Assembly (NCBI GenBank): GCA_964346545.1
Contig: CAYFVR010000002.1
Coordinates: forward strand, 1-51,420
Length of the DNA: 51,420 nt
Origin: CAYFVR01 sp964346545
GTDB lineage: Bacteria > Desulfobacterota > Desulfobacteria > Desulfobacterales > Desulfococcaceae
Direction of reading: 5' to 3'
The notes below the pieces were generated by a model that worked only from the letters and a program-made list of their open reading frames with translations, had not been told where the DNA came from and did not search any database. The position numbers and the translations under genes are program-made. Of this stretch, positions 8,572-16,792 are shown one piece after another (the first letter of the stretch is position 1; every line of letters begins with the position of its first letter).

Positions 8572-11423
8572 TTTTCCCTTTTCCATCCGGCCCTCGTCGT
8601 CAGCGCAAGGCCCATCAATCCCGGGATCAGCGATCTCCATGGGAAGCTCCTTTGCCGGGTTTCCGAAATATTCCCGATAAAACATCCGATCAGGTCGCCC
8701 TTTTCTTCCTCCACCGGCGGAGGAACATACCCGAGTCCGGACAGATTGTCGATCCGTCCCCGGTCCCCGGCCGCGTTCGACCCGTCGTCGCCCAGGCCGC
8801 CGTCCGTGAGCCGCACCAAAATGCGCGTCCGATCCGGCGAAATGGATTGATTCGAACCGAATCCCCGCCAGCCCTCCGCGGGATTCCGGTCGAACCATTC
8901 GTGACCGTCGGGAGCCGGTTCGGGCAGATAGAAGGTCACGTCGGCCGTTCCGCCCGGGGTGTCCGCGAGGATGACCAGATCGAATAGACCGTACCGGAAT
9001 ATCTGGGGCCGATTTCGGGTTTCCGGAACCGCGGCGGGGTCCACCGGCGTCAGCCGGACCAGGACGCCTCCGGAAACCGTAATGCCCAGCGGCTGACCCG
9101 CGATGGAAGTAAACGTTTTCACGCCTTCGGCAAATCCCTCGATTCCGTTGGCGTTGACCGCCACGCGAACCTCGTCGACGTCGATCAATCCGTCTCCGTC
9201 CTCCACCGTCAGCCGGAACGTCAGGGCCGTCCCCCCCACCGGGGGCGCCACGAAGGTCGGGCGAACGGCGGCGGAATCCGAAAGAACCACCGGCGCCCCT
9301 CCGATCTGCGCCCAGGCGTAGCGGGCGATGCCGCCGTCGGGATCGGCCGAGCGCGAGCCATCCAGCGTCACCGTCCGGCCTTCGACGGCGACCTGGTCCT
9401 CTCCGGCGTCGGCCGAAGGCGGAAGATTGGCGAAGTTCACCCGAATTTCGACCTCGTCGGAGGCCTCCCCGTTCAAGGCGTCGCGGATCGTGAGCCGGAA
9501 CGTCAGAACCGCGCCTTCGGGGGAAACCGGCGGCGCCGCGAATCCGGAGACCGGACTCGTCGGAGACGCCAGCGTCACCGGCGGCCCCGAAATCTGTTCC
9601 CACCGATAGGCGACGATGGAAGAACCCGGGGCGGTCGAACCATTCCCGTCCAACACCACGGTTTCTCCGTTATCCACCGACCGATCCCGGCCGGCGTCCG
9701 CGATGGGCGCGGCGGCGACGTTCACGGTGACGAGCACTTCGTCGCCGTCTTCGAGGTTCCCCAAGTCCGTCACCACGAGACGAAAAACCAGTCCGAAGGT
9801 GGAAACCGACGGCGCCGTGAAGGAGGCCCGTTGGGAATCGGCGTTTTCCAAAGTCACCGGCGTCCCGGAAACCTGCTCCCAGCGGTATCGGGCGATGCCG
9901 CCGTCCGGGTCGAAGGAGGCGCCGCCGTCCAGGAAGACCCGGCTTCCCTCCCGGACGATCTGGTCCGAACCGGCCACCGCCACCGGCGGCTGGTTGACGG
10001 GCATTTCCGGCGAGCGAAGCAGGCCGTTCAACCAGGTCCGGGCCATTTTTTGGTAGCCGGAAGCATTGGGATGCAAGTCATCCGCCAGATCATCCGGATA
10101 ATCGAGCGCGCTCTCCTGATCCACGATAATGATCTTGTCTCCTTTGAGAACGCGGTTCCGCGCCATGGCAGAGAGATTTGCATTGTAAAGAGAGAAATTT
10201 GGATCCGGTATCTGCTTGTTGATAATTCGAGCCAAAACAACGGTGACATCCGGATCAAACCGGTCGATCTCGTCAAGGACTCTCTCCACGTCCGGAACGG
10301 TTCGGACGGGATTGAGTCCGTTGGTGCCGACGTGCAGCAAAACGATATCCGCCGGGTTGGCCGAAAGCCAGCCAAAAACGCTGTTGGCCACTTCCCCGGC
10401 GGTCCACCCCGGATGCCCTTCGTTGTCCAGGTCAAATTCCGGCTCCCCAGCGGCGCCCATCCGAAGGGAACCAACGAAATCAACTGAGAATCCAATGGCT
10501 TGCAATGCCAGAAAGAGAGTCTGCCGGTATCCGATCATGAGATCTCCATCCTCGGCGATATCGTCAATTCCGACCATTTCCCCGTCGATGACAAGGTCGG
10601 TCACGCCGGCGGTGATCGAATCCCCCAGGGGCATGATCCGAATCGTCCGGGGCGCCTCGCAATAGCCCCACCGCTTGTCGGCCAATCCATTGAAGAAATG
10701 GTTCCCGATCTCCTCTTCGGTCGGGACGCGATCATACAGGGCGAATTCGTCGATCAGACCGACGAATGGACCGGGGCCGGCCTCGGACGTTGCGCCGACG
10801 ATCAGCGACGCCGTCTCGGAAATCAGCGAGGCGTCCAACCCCGCCTCGGTTCGCGCGGCGATTTCCAGATCCACGTACATCCGCAGTTCCCCGGCCTCCG
10901 AATCCCGGACCACGACGACATGATGCCAGTTCGCGTCGGCCAGATTCCGGTTTCCCTGGAGAACCGCGGTTTCTCCTCCCGGCGCCCGCAGGAAGAACAC
11001 CGCGGCGCCGTTGGAAGCGAGACCGGCCCACCAGACCCAACCGGTTTCCGGATCCGATCGGCCCAGAATCGCTTCTTGGCCGATCAGGGTATCTCCGCTT
11101 TTCCGGAAATCGAACTCGATGGCGAAATCCGCGCCCGCCGCCCAATTGAGCCCGGGAAAGGCCGGCACTTCGATCCCGCCGCCCATCCCGTCGAATTGCT
11201 GCGCTCCGTCGACTCTGCCCAAGGGATTCGGGCGAGGACAGTCGTCTTCGCAAAAGCCGAGATTTCCACCGATTCGGTCGGAATATGTCCCCGGGACGGT
11301 TTCGTCGAAATCCCAATAGGCGACCATCCCTTCCGGACATTGCGCATGTCCGACGGCGCCGAAAAGGCGCCCCGACAACAGCAGAAACAGCACCAGGAAC
11401 AGGAACAGGCTTTTTTTCAACAT
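8568..11423 (-). CDS. Secreted LamG / SGNH hydrolase / PKD-like / choice-of-anchor U protein
   Basis: A 951-residue secreted multidomain protein. A signal peptide (residues 1-28, ending GHAQ) is followed by a LamG/concanavalin-like domain (about 30-240) and an SGNH/GDSL hydrolase domain: block I PLGDSITAG (Ser269), block III HVGTNGL, block V DDLHPNASGY (Asp448/His451). Three PKD/REJ-like domains follow (about 478-570, 572-665, 667-757), each with a WxQxxGxPV core. Then comes a region matching choice-of-anchor U (about 800-900, LTDGGLGDD). The last 43 residues hold IGCFIGN (Cys914), a short hydrophobic stretch (about 929-942) and a basic end, resembling a C-terminal surface-sorting signal but without PEP. 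SGNH enzymes often deacylate polysaccharides. It starts a new unit after a terminator; SD AAAGGA. Confidence 0.85.
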   Translation of the reverse strand: MLKKSLFLFLVLFLLLSGRLFGAVGHAQCPEGMVAYWDFDETVPGTYSDRIGGNLGFCEDDCPRPNPLGRVDGAQQFDGMGGGIEVPAFPGLNWAAGADFAIEFDFRKSGDTLIGQEAILGRSDPETGWVWWAGLASNGAAVFFLRAPGGETAVLQGNRNLADANWHHVVVVRDSEAGELRMYVDLEIAARTEAGLDASLISETASLIVGATSEAGPGPFVGLIDEFALYDRVPTEEEIGNHFFNGLADKRWGYCEAPRTIRIMPLGDSITAGVTDLVIDGEMVGIDDIAEDGDLMIGYRQTLFLALQAIGFSVDFVGSLRMGAAGEPEFDLDNEGHPGWTAGEVANSVFGWLSANPADIVLLHVGTNGLNPVRTVPDVERVLDEIDRFDPDVTVVLARIINKQIPDPNFSLYNANLSAMARNRVLKGDKIIIVDQESALDYPDDLADDLHPNASGYQKMARTWLNGLLRSPEMPVNQPPVAVAGSDQIVREGSRVFLDGGASFDPDGGIARYRWEQVSGTPVTLENADSQRASFTAPSVSTFGLVFRLVVTDLGNLEDGDEVLVTVNVAAAPIADAGRDRSVDNGETVVLDGNGSTAPGSSIVAYRWEQISGPPVTLASPTSPVSGFAAPPVSPEGAVLTFRLTIRDALNGEASDEVEIRVNFANLPPSADAGEDQVAVEGRTVTLDGSRSADPDGGIARYAWAQIGGAPVVLSDSAAVRPTFVAPPVGGTALTFRLTVEDGDGLIDVDEVRVAVNANGIEGFAEGVKTFTSIAGQPLGITVSGGVLVRLTPVDPAAVPETRNRPQIFRYGLFDLVILADTPGGTADVTFYLPEPAPDGHEWFDRNPAEGWRGFGSNQSISPDRTRILVRLTDGGLGDDGSNAAGDRGRIDNLSGLGYVPPPVEEEKGDLIGCFIGNISETRQRSFPWRSLIPGLMGLALTTRAGWKREK

Positions 11424-11552
11424 CGTCGTTTCCTTTGGCCAAAAAGAGGATTTCGCGGTCTTGCGGGAAACCGGAACTTTCGTTTTTTTCGGGATGTTCG
11501 GCGGGGGACGAACCGTTTGGCCGCATTGTTCGACGGATCGAATCCGGCCATG

Positions 11553-11598
11553 AAAAAAAACGCGTCCGCGAACCCGATGTCACGAATTCGCGGGCGCG
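11553..11598 (-). terminator. Rho-independent terminator after the first DUF5060 gene
   Basis: On the minus strand an interrupted stem CGCG-C-CCGCGAA pairs with TTCGCGG-A-CGCG (4 bp, one mismatch, 7 bp) around a loop of about 14 nt and runs directly into eight T residues (A-run at 11553-11560 on the plus strand). It lies about 40 bp beyond the DUF5060 stop and ahead of the 951-residue protein, splitting the minus-strand locus into at least two transcription units. Confidence 0.85.
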
Positions 11599-11638
11599 GC
11601 CTATTTGAGCTTGGAGATTCGTCTTGCCGGAAACGAAC

Positions 11639-13273
11639 CTACTTCTCGCCGATGCGCAGGTTCGTCGGCGCCGGCAAATTCGGGGCGGGAGCGGACGGCA
11701 ACCCCGAAGGCGATGGAAAGTGGCCGACGGCCAAGACCCAGGTGGAACTTTCCGGGGCCGACCAGGTGGTCCGACTCCGGGAAAACTCGCCCAGATCGTG
11801 GAATTGGCCGCTTTTGGCGTCCAGGGCCACGGCCTTCGCCGAAGCGGTTTCCAAACCGGAAATGTCGAATCGGAGGCTCGAAGCGTTTTCCCGATAGAAA
11901 ACGTAGGATTCGCCCCGCTCGCAAATGGACTTGGAATCGGGACTCAGGTCGTCGCAATATTCCATTCCCCACAGGAACCGATGATGGGGGTCCGTCGGGG
12001 TGGCGTACCAGAAATCGTGCCACGCCCGGATGCCCCGCGCCCACGCCTCGGGATAGCCCTCGTATCGCGAATGATAGCCGGAAGATCCCTCCAGATAGCC
12101 GTAGATCGCGCCGACGCCCAGATTCATCGCCTGGCCCCACATGTACATGAGTTGATCGTCGTAGCTTTTGGGGCCCTTGTGGTGATTTCGGATGTACCGA
12201 TACCGATCCTCCTCGAAGACCGGACGGTCGTCCGCGGCGGCGCGGGAGGCGCGCCAACGGTCAAAGGTCATCGGCCCTTTCTCTTCCTGGCTCTCGAACG
12301 AGGCGTAGTTGCAGTCGGTGCAGATGATCCGGTCCAACCGATTTTTGTAACCCCGCATCCCGATAAAGTGATGCCACGGCATATGGTCCTTCAGATCGCG
12401 GAACCATTGGTTGGCGTATTCCGTGGTATCGTCCTCGAAATTGTCGAAGCCTTCGCCGACCATCCAGTTGGAAATGGCGCCCCATCGACGGGCCATATAC
12501 TTTCGCAGCCGAAGTTGAGGCGCTCGATCGTCGTGGAACTGATCGCATTTGTCCCGCTGGCAATCCCAGAACAGCCAGATGTGCGCAAACGCGTTTCTCC
12601 GCGCGAGTTTCTCGAAAATCCGTTCGTATTTTCGAAATGTTTCCGGGTCCGGGTCGCGGCTGTTTTTGCAGTTGGTTCTCCTCCCGTCGCAGGCGTGGTT
12701 GTACCAGCGATTCGACGGCCCGCTGAAATGCGCGCCCCGAAACTGCGATCCTCTCGTCCAGTCGTCGCCGACGAGATGATTGTCCATCCACTCTTCCACC
12801 TCGGCTTCGTCGGGATTGTCGTCGAGCAAATTCGGAAACATGGCCCAGGCGGGGACGACCGGATGGCCCAGAGCGGGGTCGAAAAACAGCGTGTCGCCGG
12901 GACCGCCCGGAACCAGAGGCCCCGGCCCGCCCACCGTGTCGCCGCAAACCACCGTGCCGCTTTTCCCGTCGAGACCGGCGTTGGCCGAAGACACCGAAAA
13001 GGTGAACGTGCCGGGCCGGGTGCACATGTACCGGAGCTTCCAGCTGTTTCCGCCGTCGTAGAACAGGCCGGGCTTCCGGCCGTCGGAAAAATGGGCGATG
13101 GCGTCGATGTCGAACGGATTCCCGGAATAGCCAATGTTCTCGAACGTCCATTCGGCATAGGGATGCCAAAGATTGGTGGTTTTCGTTTGGGCGCCGGCGG
13201 CGGAGGCGAGAAGCATCCAAAGAATCGGAACCGAGAGCTTCACGAAAAACGAAAAGCCGATCTCTTTTTTCAT
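11639..13273 (-). CDS. Secreted DUF5060-domain glycoside-hydrolase-like protein, copy 1
   Basis: A 544-residue protein with a signal peptide (cleavage expected after ASAAGA, residue about 28). Residues about 33-100 match DUF5060 (LWHPYAEWTF, YSGNPFDIDAIAHFSDG, GLFYDGGNSWKLRYM, a Gly-Thr beta sandwich). This domain precedes TIM-barrel glycoside hydrolases of the apiosidase-like/DUF4038 type. The following region has features of such a barrel: FAHIWLFWDCQRD, RRWGAISNWMVGEGFDNFED and VFEEDRYRY, the last two with candidate catalytic acids. The C terminus is a beta domain plus a Pro-rich tail. It closely resembles copy 2 at 16793-18496. A role in trimming the secreted polysaccharide is inferred. 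The start overlaps a 38-codon upstream ORF by 4 bp; SD GGAAGGA. Confidence 0.8.
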   Translation of the reverse strand: MKKEIGFSFFVKLSVPILWMLLASAAGAQTKTTNLWHPYAEWTFENIGYSGNPFDIDAIAHFSDGRKPGLFYDGGNSWKLRYMCTRPGTFTFSVSSANAGLDGKSGTVVCGDTVGGPGPLVPGGPGDTLFFDPALGHPVVPAWAMFPNLLDDNPDEAEVEEWMDNHLVGDDWTRGSQFRGAHFSGPSNRWYNHACDGRRTNCKNSRDPDPETFRKYERIFEKLARRNAFAHIWLFWDCQRDKCDQFHDDRAPQLRLRKYMARRWGAISNWMVGEGFDNFEDDTTEYANQWFRDLKDHMPWHHFIGMRGYKNRLDRIICTDCNYASFESQEEKGPMTFDRWRASRAAADDRPVFEEDRYRYIRNHHKGPKSYDDQLMYMWGQAMNLGVGAIYGYLEGSSGYHSRYEGYPEAWARGIRAWHDFWYATPTDPHHRFLWGMEYCDDLSPDSKSICERGESYVFYRENASSLRFDISGLETASAKAVALDAKSGQFHDLGEFSRSRTTWSAPESSTWVLAVGHFPSPSGLPSAPAPNLPAPTNLRIGEK

Positions 13274-13386
13274 GACGATTTTCCTTCCATTGCGGTTTGT
13301 CGAGCGTATCGATATTCCGGCCTTTCTCGATCCGAAGCGATCCCGGAAAGAAGGCCGATCACGCCGACAAGTATCCGCCGGTTCAT
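13270..13386 (-). other. Possible 38-residue leader ORF ahead of DUF5060 copy 1
   Basis: On the minus strand an ATG at 13386 opens a 38-codon frame whose TGA overlaps the ATG of the DUF5060 gene as ATGA. The product begins MNRRILVGVIGLLSGIAS, a short basic-hydrophobic stretch, then a charged tail. It fills most of the 163-bp gap between UPF0104 copy 2 and DUF5060 copy 1. It may be a translational-coupling leader, a remnant, or chance; there is no homologue I recognise and copy 2 has no counterpart. Confidence 0.25.
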
Positions 13387-13436
13387 CGGAAAAGGTCAGT
13401 GAAGCATGAACCGAATCGGAACGAAAATTTCCCGAT

Positions 13437-14477
13437 TCAACGGACCCGCCACAACGCCCTGCAATTGTCCAGAAAGAAAAGACCGCCTCCGAAAAGCACG
13501 AAACAGAGATTGCTCAGCGACAGCAACAAGGACATGAGAAACGCCTCCGCAGGCGCGACGCCGACTTGCGCAAACAGAAGAACGAAAACACCCTGCTCCG
13601 CCCCCAAGCCTGCGATGGACAGCGGAACGAGGCGACTCAGGGAAATGGCAGGCACGAACGCCGCCATGAAAACAATAGGCACATCCAACCGCAATGAGAG
13701 CGAAACGCAATATACCGCCGAAATGCCGATGAGCTGATTCAACAAGGAAATCGACACGGAACGAATCAAAAGCGCTTGCCGATCATTGTATTCTTTCAAA
13801 GCGACGGAAAAACGGTTCAGGGTGGAAACGAGCCGGCCAACCAGGGGATGATCGACCCCCGCGCCCATGGGACGCCAACCCCGAAGCAGCAAAGGAAACA
13901 AAAGACAATAGCCCAAGGCGATCGGAGCGAGTCCCCAAGCAAGATTGCTTGCCCGGGAAGCTCCGAACAACAGGATGCAACTGAACAAGGCCAACAGACA
14001 CAAGGCCAGCAAGTTGACGAGGTTCAACACCACCATGGCTACCGCAGAGTCGGCGGAACCGATGCCGTTCCGCTTGGCGACCAGGAAGGCGCGACTGACA
14101 TCCGTCCCCAAGCTGGAGGGAATAAAGGTTCCGAAAAAACCGCCGGCCAGATAGCTGAACAACAACTCGGGCAGGGGCGGCGCCGTATTTCGAGCCCCGA
14201 GAAGCAATCCCCAATTTCGAGCGCGCAAAGTAGAATCCAGCAACAGCAACAGGAAAAGAATCGAAAGAGACACCGGTTCGATCCGATGGAGAATCTGCCG
14301 GATTTCGGAAAATCCGATCCGGTGCAAAAGGAACGCCAACAAACCTGCGGCCAGCAACAGTCGAAAGAAGGATCCCAATTTGTTCTTTTCGATTTTGAAC
14401 AACGAACAAATCCTTGACAGGAGGGGTTTCCGCGAAACCGCAGATTTGAATGCCGCGCTATCCGCAGATGTCAGCAT
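13437..14477 (-). CDS. UPF0104 / lysylphosphatidylglycerol synthase TM-like membrane protein, copy 2
   Basis: A 346-residue polytopic membrane protein. After a hydrophilic N-terminal 30 residues come eight or so helices with family landmarks: LLAAGLLAFLLHRIGF, the SYLAGGFFGTFIPSSLGTDVSRAF motif (typical G.f.N..lPs..GgD..Ra pattern), and SIAGLGAEQGVFVLLF near the end (the family's 'P.slgGlG.rE' element). UPF0104 proteins include flippase-like parts of MprF and AglD-type proteins; in EPS loci they may move lipids or lipid-linked sugars. The start at 14477 overlaps the GT2 stop by 7 bp. A distant paralogue (18496-19464) sits before the other DUF5060 gene, making two analogous modules. Confidence 0.82.
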   Translation of the reverse strand: MLTSADSAAFKSAVSRKPLLSRICSLFKIEKNKLGSFFRLLLAAGLLAFLLHRIGFSEIRQILHRIEPVSLSILFLLLLLDSTLRARNWGLLLGARNTAPPLPELLFSYLAGGFFGTFIPSSLGTDVSRAFLVAKRNGIGSADSAVAMVVLNLVNLLALCLLALFSCILLFGASRASNLAWGLAPIALGYCLLFPLLLRGWRPMGAGVDHPLVGRLVSTLNRFSVALKEYNDRQALLIRSVSISLLNQLIGISAVYCVSLSLRLDVPIVFMAAFVPAISLSRLVPLSIAGLGAEQGVFVLLFAQVGVAPAEAFLMSLLLSLSNLCFVLFGGGLFFLDNCRALWRVR

Positions 14478-15532
14478 AGCCGGGAAACCAGACGCCAGTA
14501 GGTGTCGAATATCGAAAAACAGGCCCGCTTCAATTGGAAGAACAAACCGGCATGGGCATCCAAGCGCGACGGAACATAGAGATCGCCTGCATGTAACCAA
14601 TTTCGATCCTTGACTTTCTTGACTTTCATGAATTTGCGGCGTTTGGCCAAAATTTTCGGGACATCCCGGGCGGCGGCGATGGTCCCGCGCCAATAATCTC
14701 TCCCGGCACCCTTCAGGAGAAGAAATGTCAACTGAACCATTTCGAACGCAAGCAACATCGGGGCGAGCAGAAACAAGGTCCGCCAATCGTACATCTTTAG
14801 AATGAAATACCAGCGATTCCGGATCTGATAGAATGCTTTGGATGTTTCCCGCGGCTTGCCGCGATGGTGCACCACGGCCGACGGCACGTTGAGACACTGA
14901 AATCCGGCCAACGTCATCCGCGCGGTAAAATCGCCGTCTTCCCAGTTGAAGAAATAATCGCCGTCGAAGCCGTCGATCGCCAAGGCAAAGTTCCGTCGAA
15001 TGAGCAAGGCCGCGCCGGAAATAACGTCGAAAACCTCGAAGGCCGGGCGATCGGCATCGGCAAGGGGGGCATCCCGGGCAACCAAGGCGCATAAACAGTG
15101 TATGCGGCCTCCGTTGTAATGGCATACATCGGGGTCCCCGCTATCTTTGATTTCCGGATGGCAAAGACCCGCCTGAGGCATCGTCCGCAACGTTTTCATC
15201 AGGATGATCAGCGTATCGGGTTCCACGCGAATATCGTTGTCCACGATGAAGACATAATCCGACGTCGCATGACCCAAAATCACATTCCGAGCTGCGGGAA
15301 GCCCCAGGTTCTTTTCCAGGAAAACGCAACGAACGCCGCCGCATTGCCAGCGCAACCATTCCCGGCTGCCGTCCGTGGATCCGTTGTCCACCACCAGGAT
15401 GTCGAAGGCGGGATAATCGAGCCGTCGAAGGGCGGCAATCGTTTCCGGCAACACATCGGCGCCGTTGTAGTTCACGACGCCGATGGTCACATGATCCGCT
15501 TCGAAGCGAATATCCGGAGAAAAACAATCCAT
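14471..15532 (-). CDS. GT2 family glycosyltransferase (rhamnosyltransferase-like)
   Basis: A 353-residue GT-A glycosyltransferase. VTIGVVNYNGADVLPETIAAL opens the domain (N-term 15-35), VVDNGSTDGS follows, then NLGLPAARN and the DxD-like VDNDIRV, and later FFNWEDGDFTARM, the 'E.ED.dl..R' acidic motif of inverting WcaA/WbbL-type GT2 enzymes. After the domain come a hydrophobic segment (LFLLAPMLLAFEMVQLTFLLL) and a basic C terminus that may bind the membrane. It should add a sugar to the repeat unit. It lies 122 bp downstream of the deacetylase, across a 100-bp inverted-repeat element, so it may belong to a separate or attenuated segment. Confidence 0.87.
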   Translation of the reverse strand: MDCFSPDIRFEADHVTIGVVNYNGADVLPETIAALRRLDYPAFDILVVDNGSTDGSREWLRWQCGGVRCVFLEKNLGLPAARNVILGHATSDYVFIVDNDIRVEPDTLIILMKTLRTMPQAGLCHPEIKDSGDPDVCHYNGGRIHCLCALVARDAPLADADRPAFEVFDVISGAALLIRRNFALAIDGFDGDYFFNWEDGDFTARMTLAGFQCLNVPSAVVHHRGKPRETSKAFYQIRNRWYFILKMYDWRTLFLLAPMLLAFEMVQLTFLLLKGAGRDYWRGTIAAARDVPKILAKRRKFMKVKKVKDRNWLHAGDLYVPSRLDAHAGLFFQLKRACFSIFDTYWRLVSRLC

Positions 15533-15555
15533 GGCCGAACCTCCCGAACCCTTTA

Positions 15556-15655
15556 GGAATGAGTCCGAAATAACATGCCCAATTTTAAAATCGGAATACG
15601 CTGTCCTTCAACGCCGGAGAATTCTGAAATGGGCAAGTTATTAAAAACCGATTCC
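15556..15655. repeat. 100-bp imperfect inverted-repeat element
   Basis: Arms at 15556-15581 and 15630-15655 are inverted with about 18 of 26 matching positions, in three blocks: GGAAT at the outer ends, AATAAC, and TGCCCA at the inner ends. The 48-bp interior is AT-rich near its edges. The element fills most of the 122-bp gap between the NodB-type deacetylase (its outer end touches the stop codon) and the GT2 gene. It could be a small MITE-like element or an RNA hairpin that tunes read-through. Confidence 0.6.
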
Positions 15656-16785
15656 TAGTAGATATGGACCGCCTTGGCGCGTCTGCGCAATTTCTTCATT
15701 AGAATGGACCCCGGGGAACGGCGTCCGCAACCCGGAAGGCGAAAGAGATAATCGTCCTTGATGCGAGGAATGTGGAAAGCGGAATCCCCCGGACGATTGA
15801 TGTTCCGATTCGGGTGCACGATCCAGAAATTTCCGGCATAACCGGCTTCCCGGCTCGATTGGACCGCCAACTCGCTTCCCGCGCCCCACGGAAAACAAAG
15901 ATGCCGGATCGGACGGCCCAATTTTTCGGCCATCAGTTCCCGGGCCCGAAACAAATCGTTCCGCATCGCTCGACGCGTCTCGGATGGCGTTTCGTATCGG
16001 TGCGCCGAACCGCGCGCGGACATCGTTCGAAAAAAAGCCCCCAAGGATCGTCGCCAGCCCCGGGAGGCGAAAAAGGAGACTCCGCCCCGGCGGGCGACCC
16101 AATCCGTACAGGATCGTCGCAGGGCCGTATCATCCAGCATCCTGGGATATCCGGCATAGCGCGATGCGAACCGATAAATCGGCGTTCCCAAGGCCAAGCG
16201 ATTCGTATATTTTCCGTTCCGATCCACCCACGGCGCGTCCAGTTCCAGCGGATTTCCGTGATAGGCCGGGTGGAAAAAATCGACGCGCTCCGGCCCGACG
16301 AAAACATGGTCATGCCGGAGCGTGTGGGACTCGAAGGTCATCGCTCCGCTTCGTTCGATCTCCAGCGCTTCCGGCCAGGAAAGCCAAGGGCCCGTCTCCG
16401 GGGCCGGTCGGATCGCGCCGACGACCAGGAAGCCCACCCCGTGATATTCATATTTCCGCAACAGCGGCCACGCGACATCGCGCCAGCTTTTATGGCCGTC
16501 GTCGAAGGTCAGCAACACCGAAGGTCCTTCGAGCCGATGCCTTCCCGCCAGAAACCCCATGAATCGATCCAGGGTCAGCGTTCGATAGCCGTTGCGCCGG
16601 AGAAAGACCAACTGCGCTTCGAACGAAGCGGACTCCACGGTATGGAACATGAACACCGGAACCTGTTGCCCCAACGGCTCCGGGGTCGGAGCGGACACGA
16701 AATCCGGATACAGGCCGGCCGAGAAACGTCGAACCTCGATGGGAATCTCCCGGAAGGCTTTGAGGATTTTTTCGATCAGCGCCAT
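15655..16785 (-). CDS. NodB-type polysaccharide deacetylase
   Basis: A 376-residue carbohydrate esterase family 4-like protein. The fold's motif 1 is VLLTFDDGHKS (catalytic and metal Asp pair) and motif 2 is ESHTLRHDH (HxxxH metal ligands). A VPVFMFHTV entry strand and the later HLCFPWGAGSEL (motif 3-like, in place of RxPxG/FRxP) are also visible. No cleavable signal is evident, so it may act in the cytoplasm or be exported by another route. It would remove N-acetyl groups from amino sugars of the polysaccharide or a lipid-linked intermediate. It starts 7 bp after the DUF5060 copy 2 stop. A second deacetylase of the DUF3473 type is at 26976-27866. Confidence 0.85.
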   Translation of the reverse strand: MALIEKILKAFREIPIEVRRFSAGLYPDFVSAPTPEPLGQQVPVFMFHTVESASFEAQLVFLRRNGYRTLTLDRFMGFLAGRHRLEGPSVLLTFDDGHKSWRDVAWPLLRKYEYHGVGFLVVGAIRPAPETGPWLSWPEALEIERSGAMTFESHTLRHDHVFVGPERVDFFHPAYHGNPLELDAPWVDRNGKYTNRLALGTPIYRFASRYAGYPRMLDDTALRRSCTDWVARRGGVSFFASRGWRRSLGAFFRTMSARGSAHRYETPSETRRAMRNDLFRARELMAEKLGRPIRHLCFPWGAGSELAVQSSREAGYAGNFWIVHPNRNINRPGDSAFHIPRIKDDYLFRLPGCGRRSPGSILMKKLRRRAKAVHIY

Positions 16786-16792
16786 GCTTGTT

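Noticed and set aside
13274..13436. A PEP-CTERM-like tail in the small ORF ahead of DUF5060 copy 1
   Set aside because: The ORF has a basic-hydrophobic start but no PEP motif and no terminal Arg cluster.
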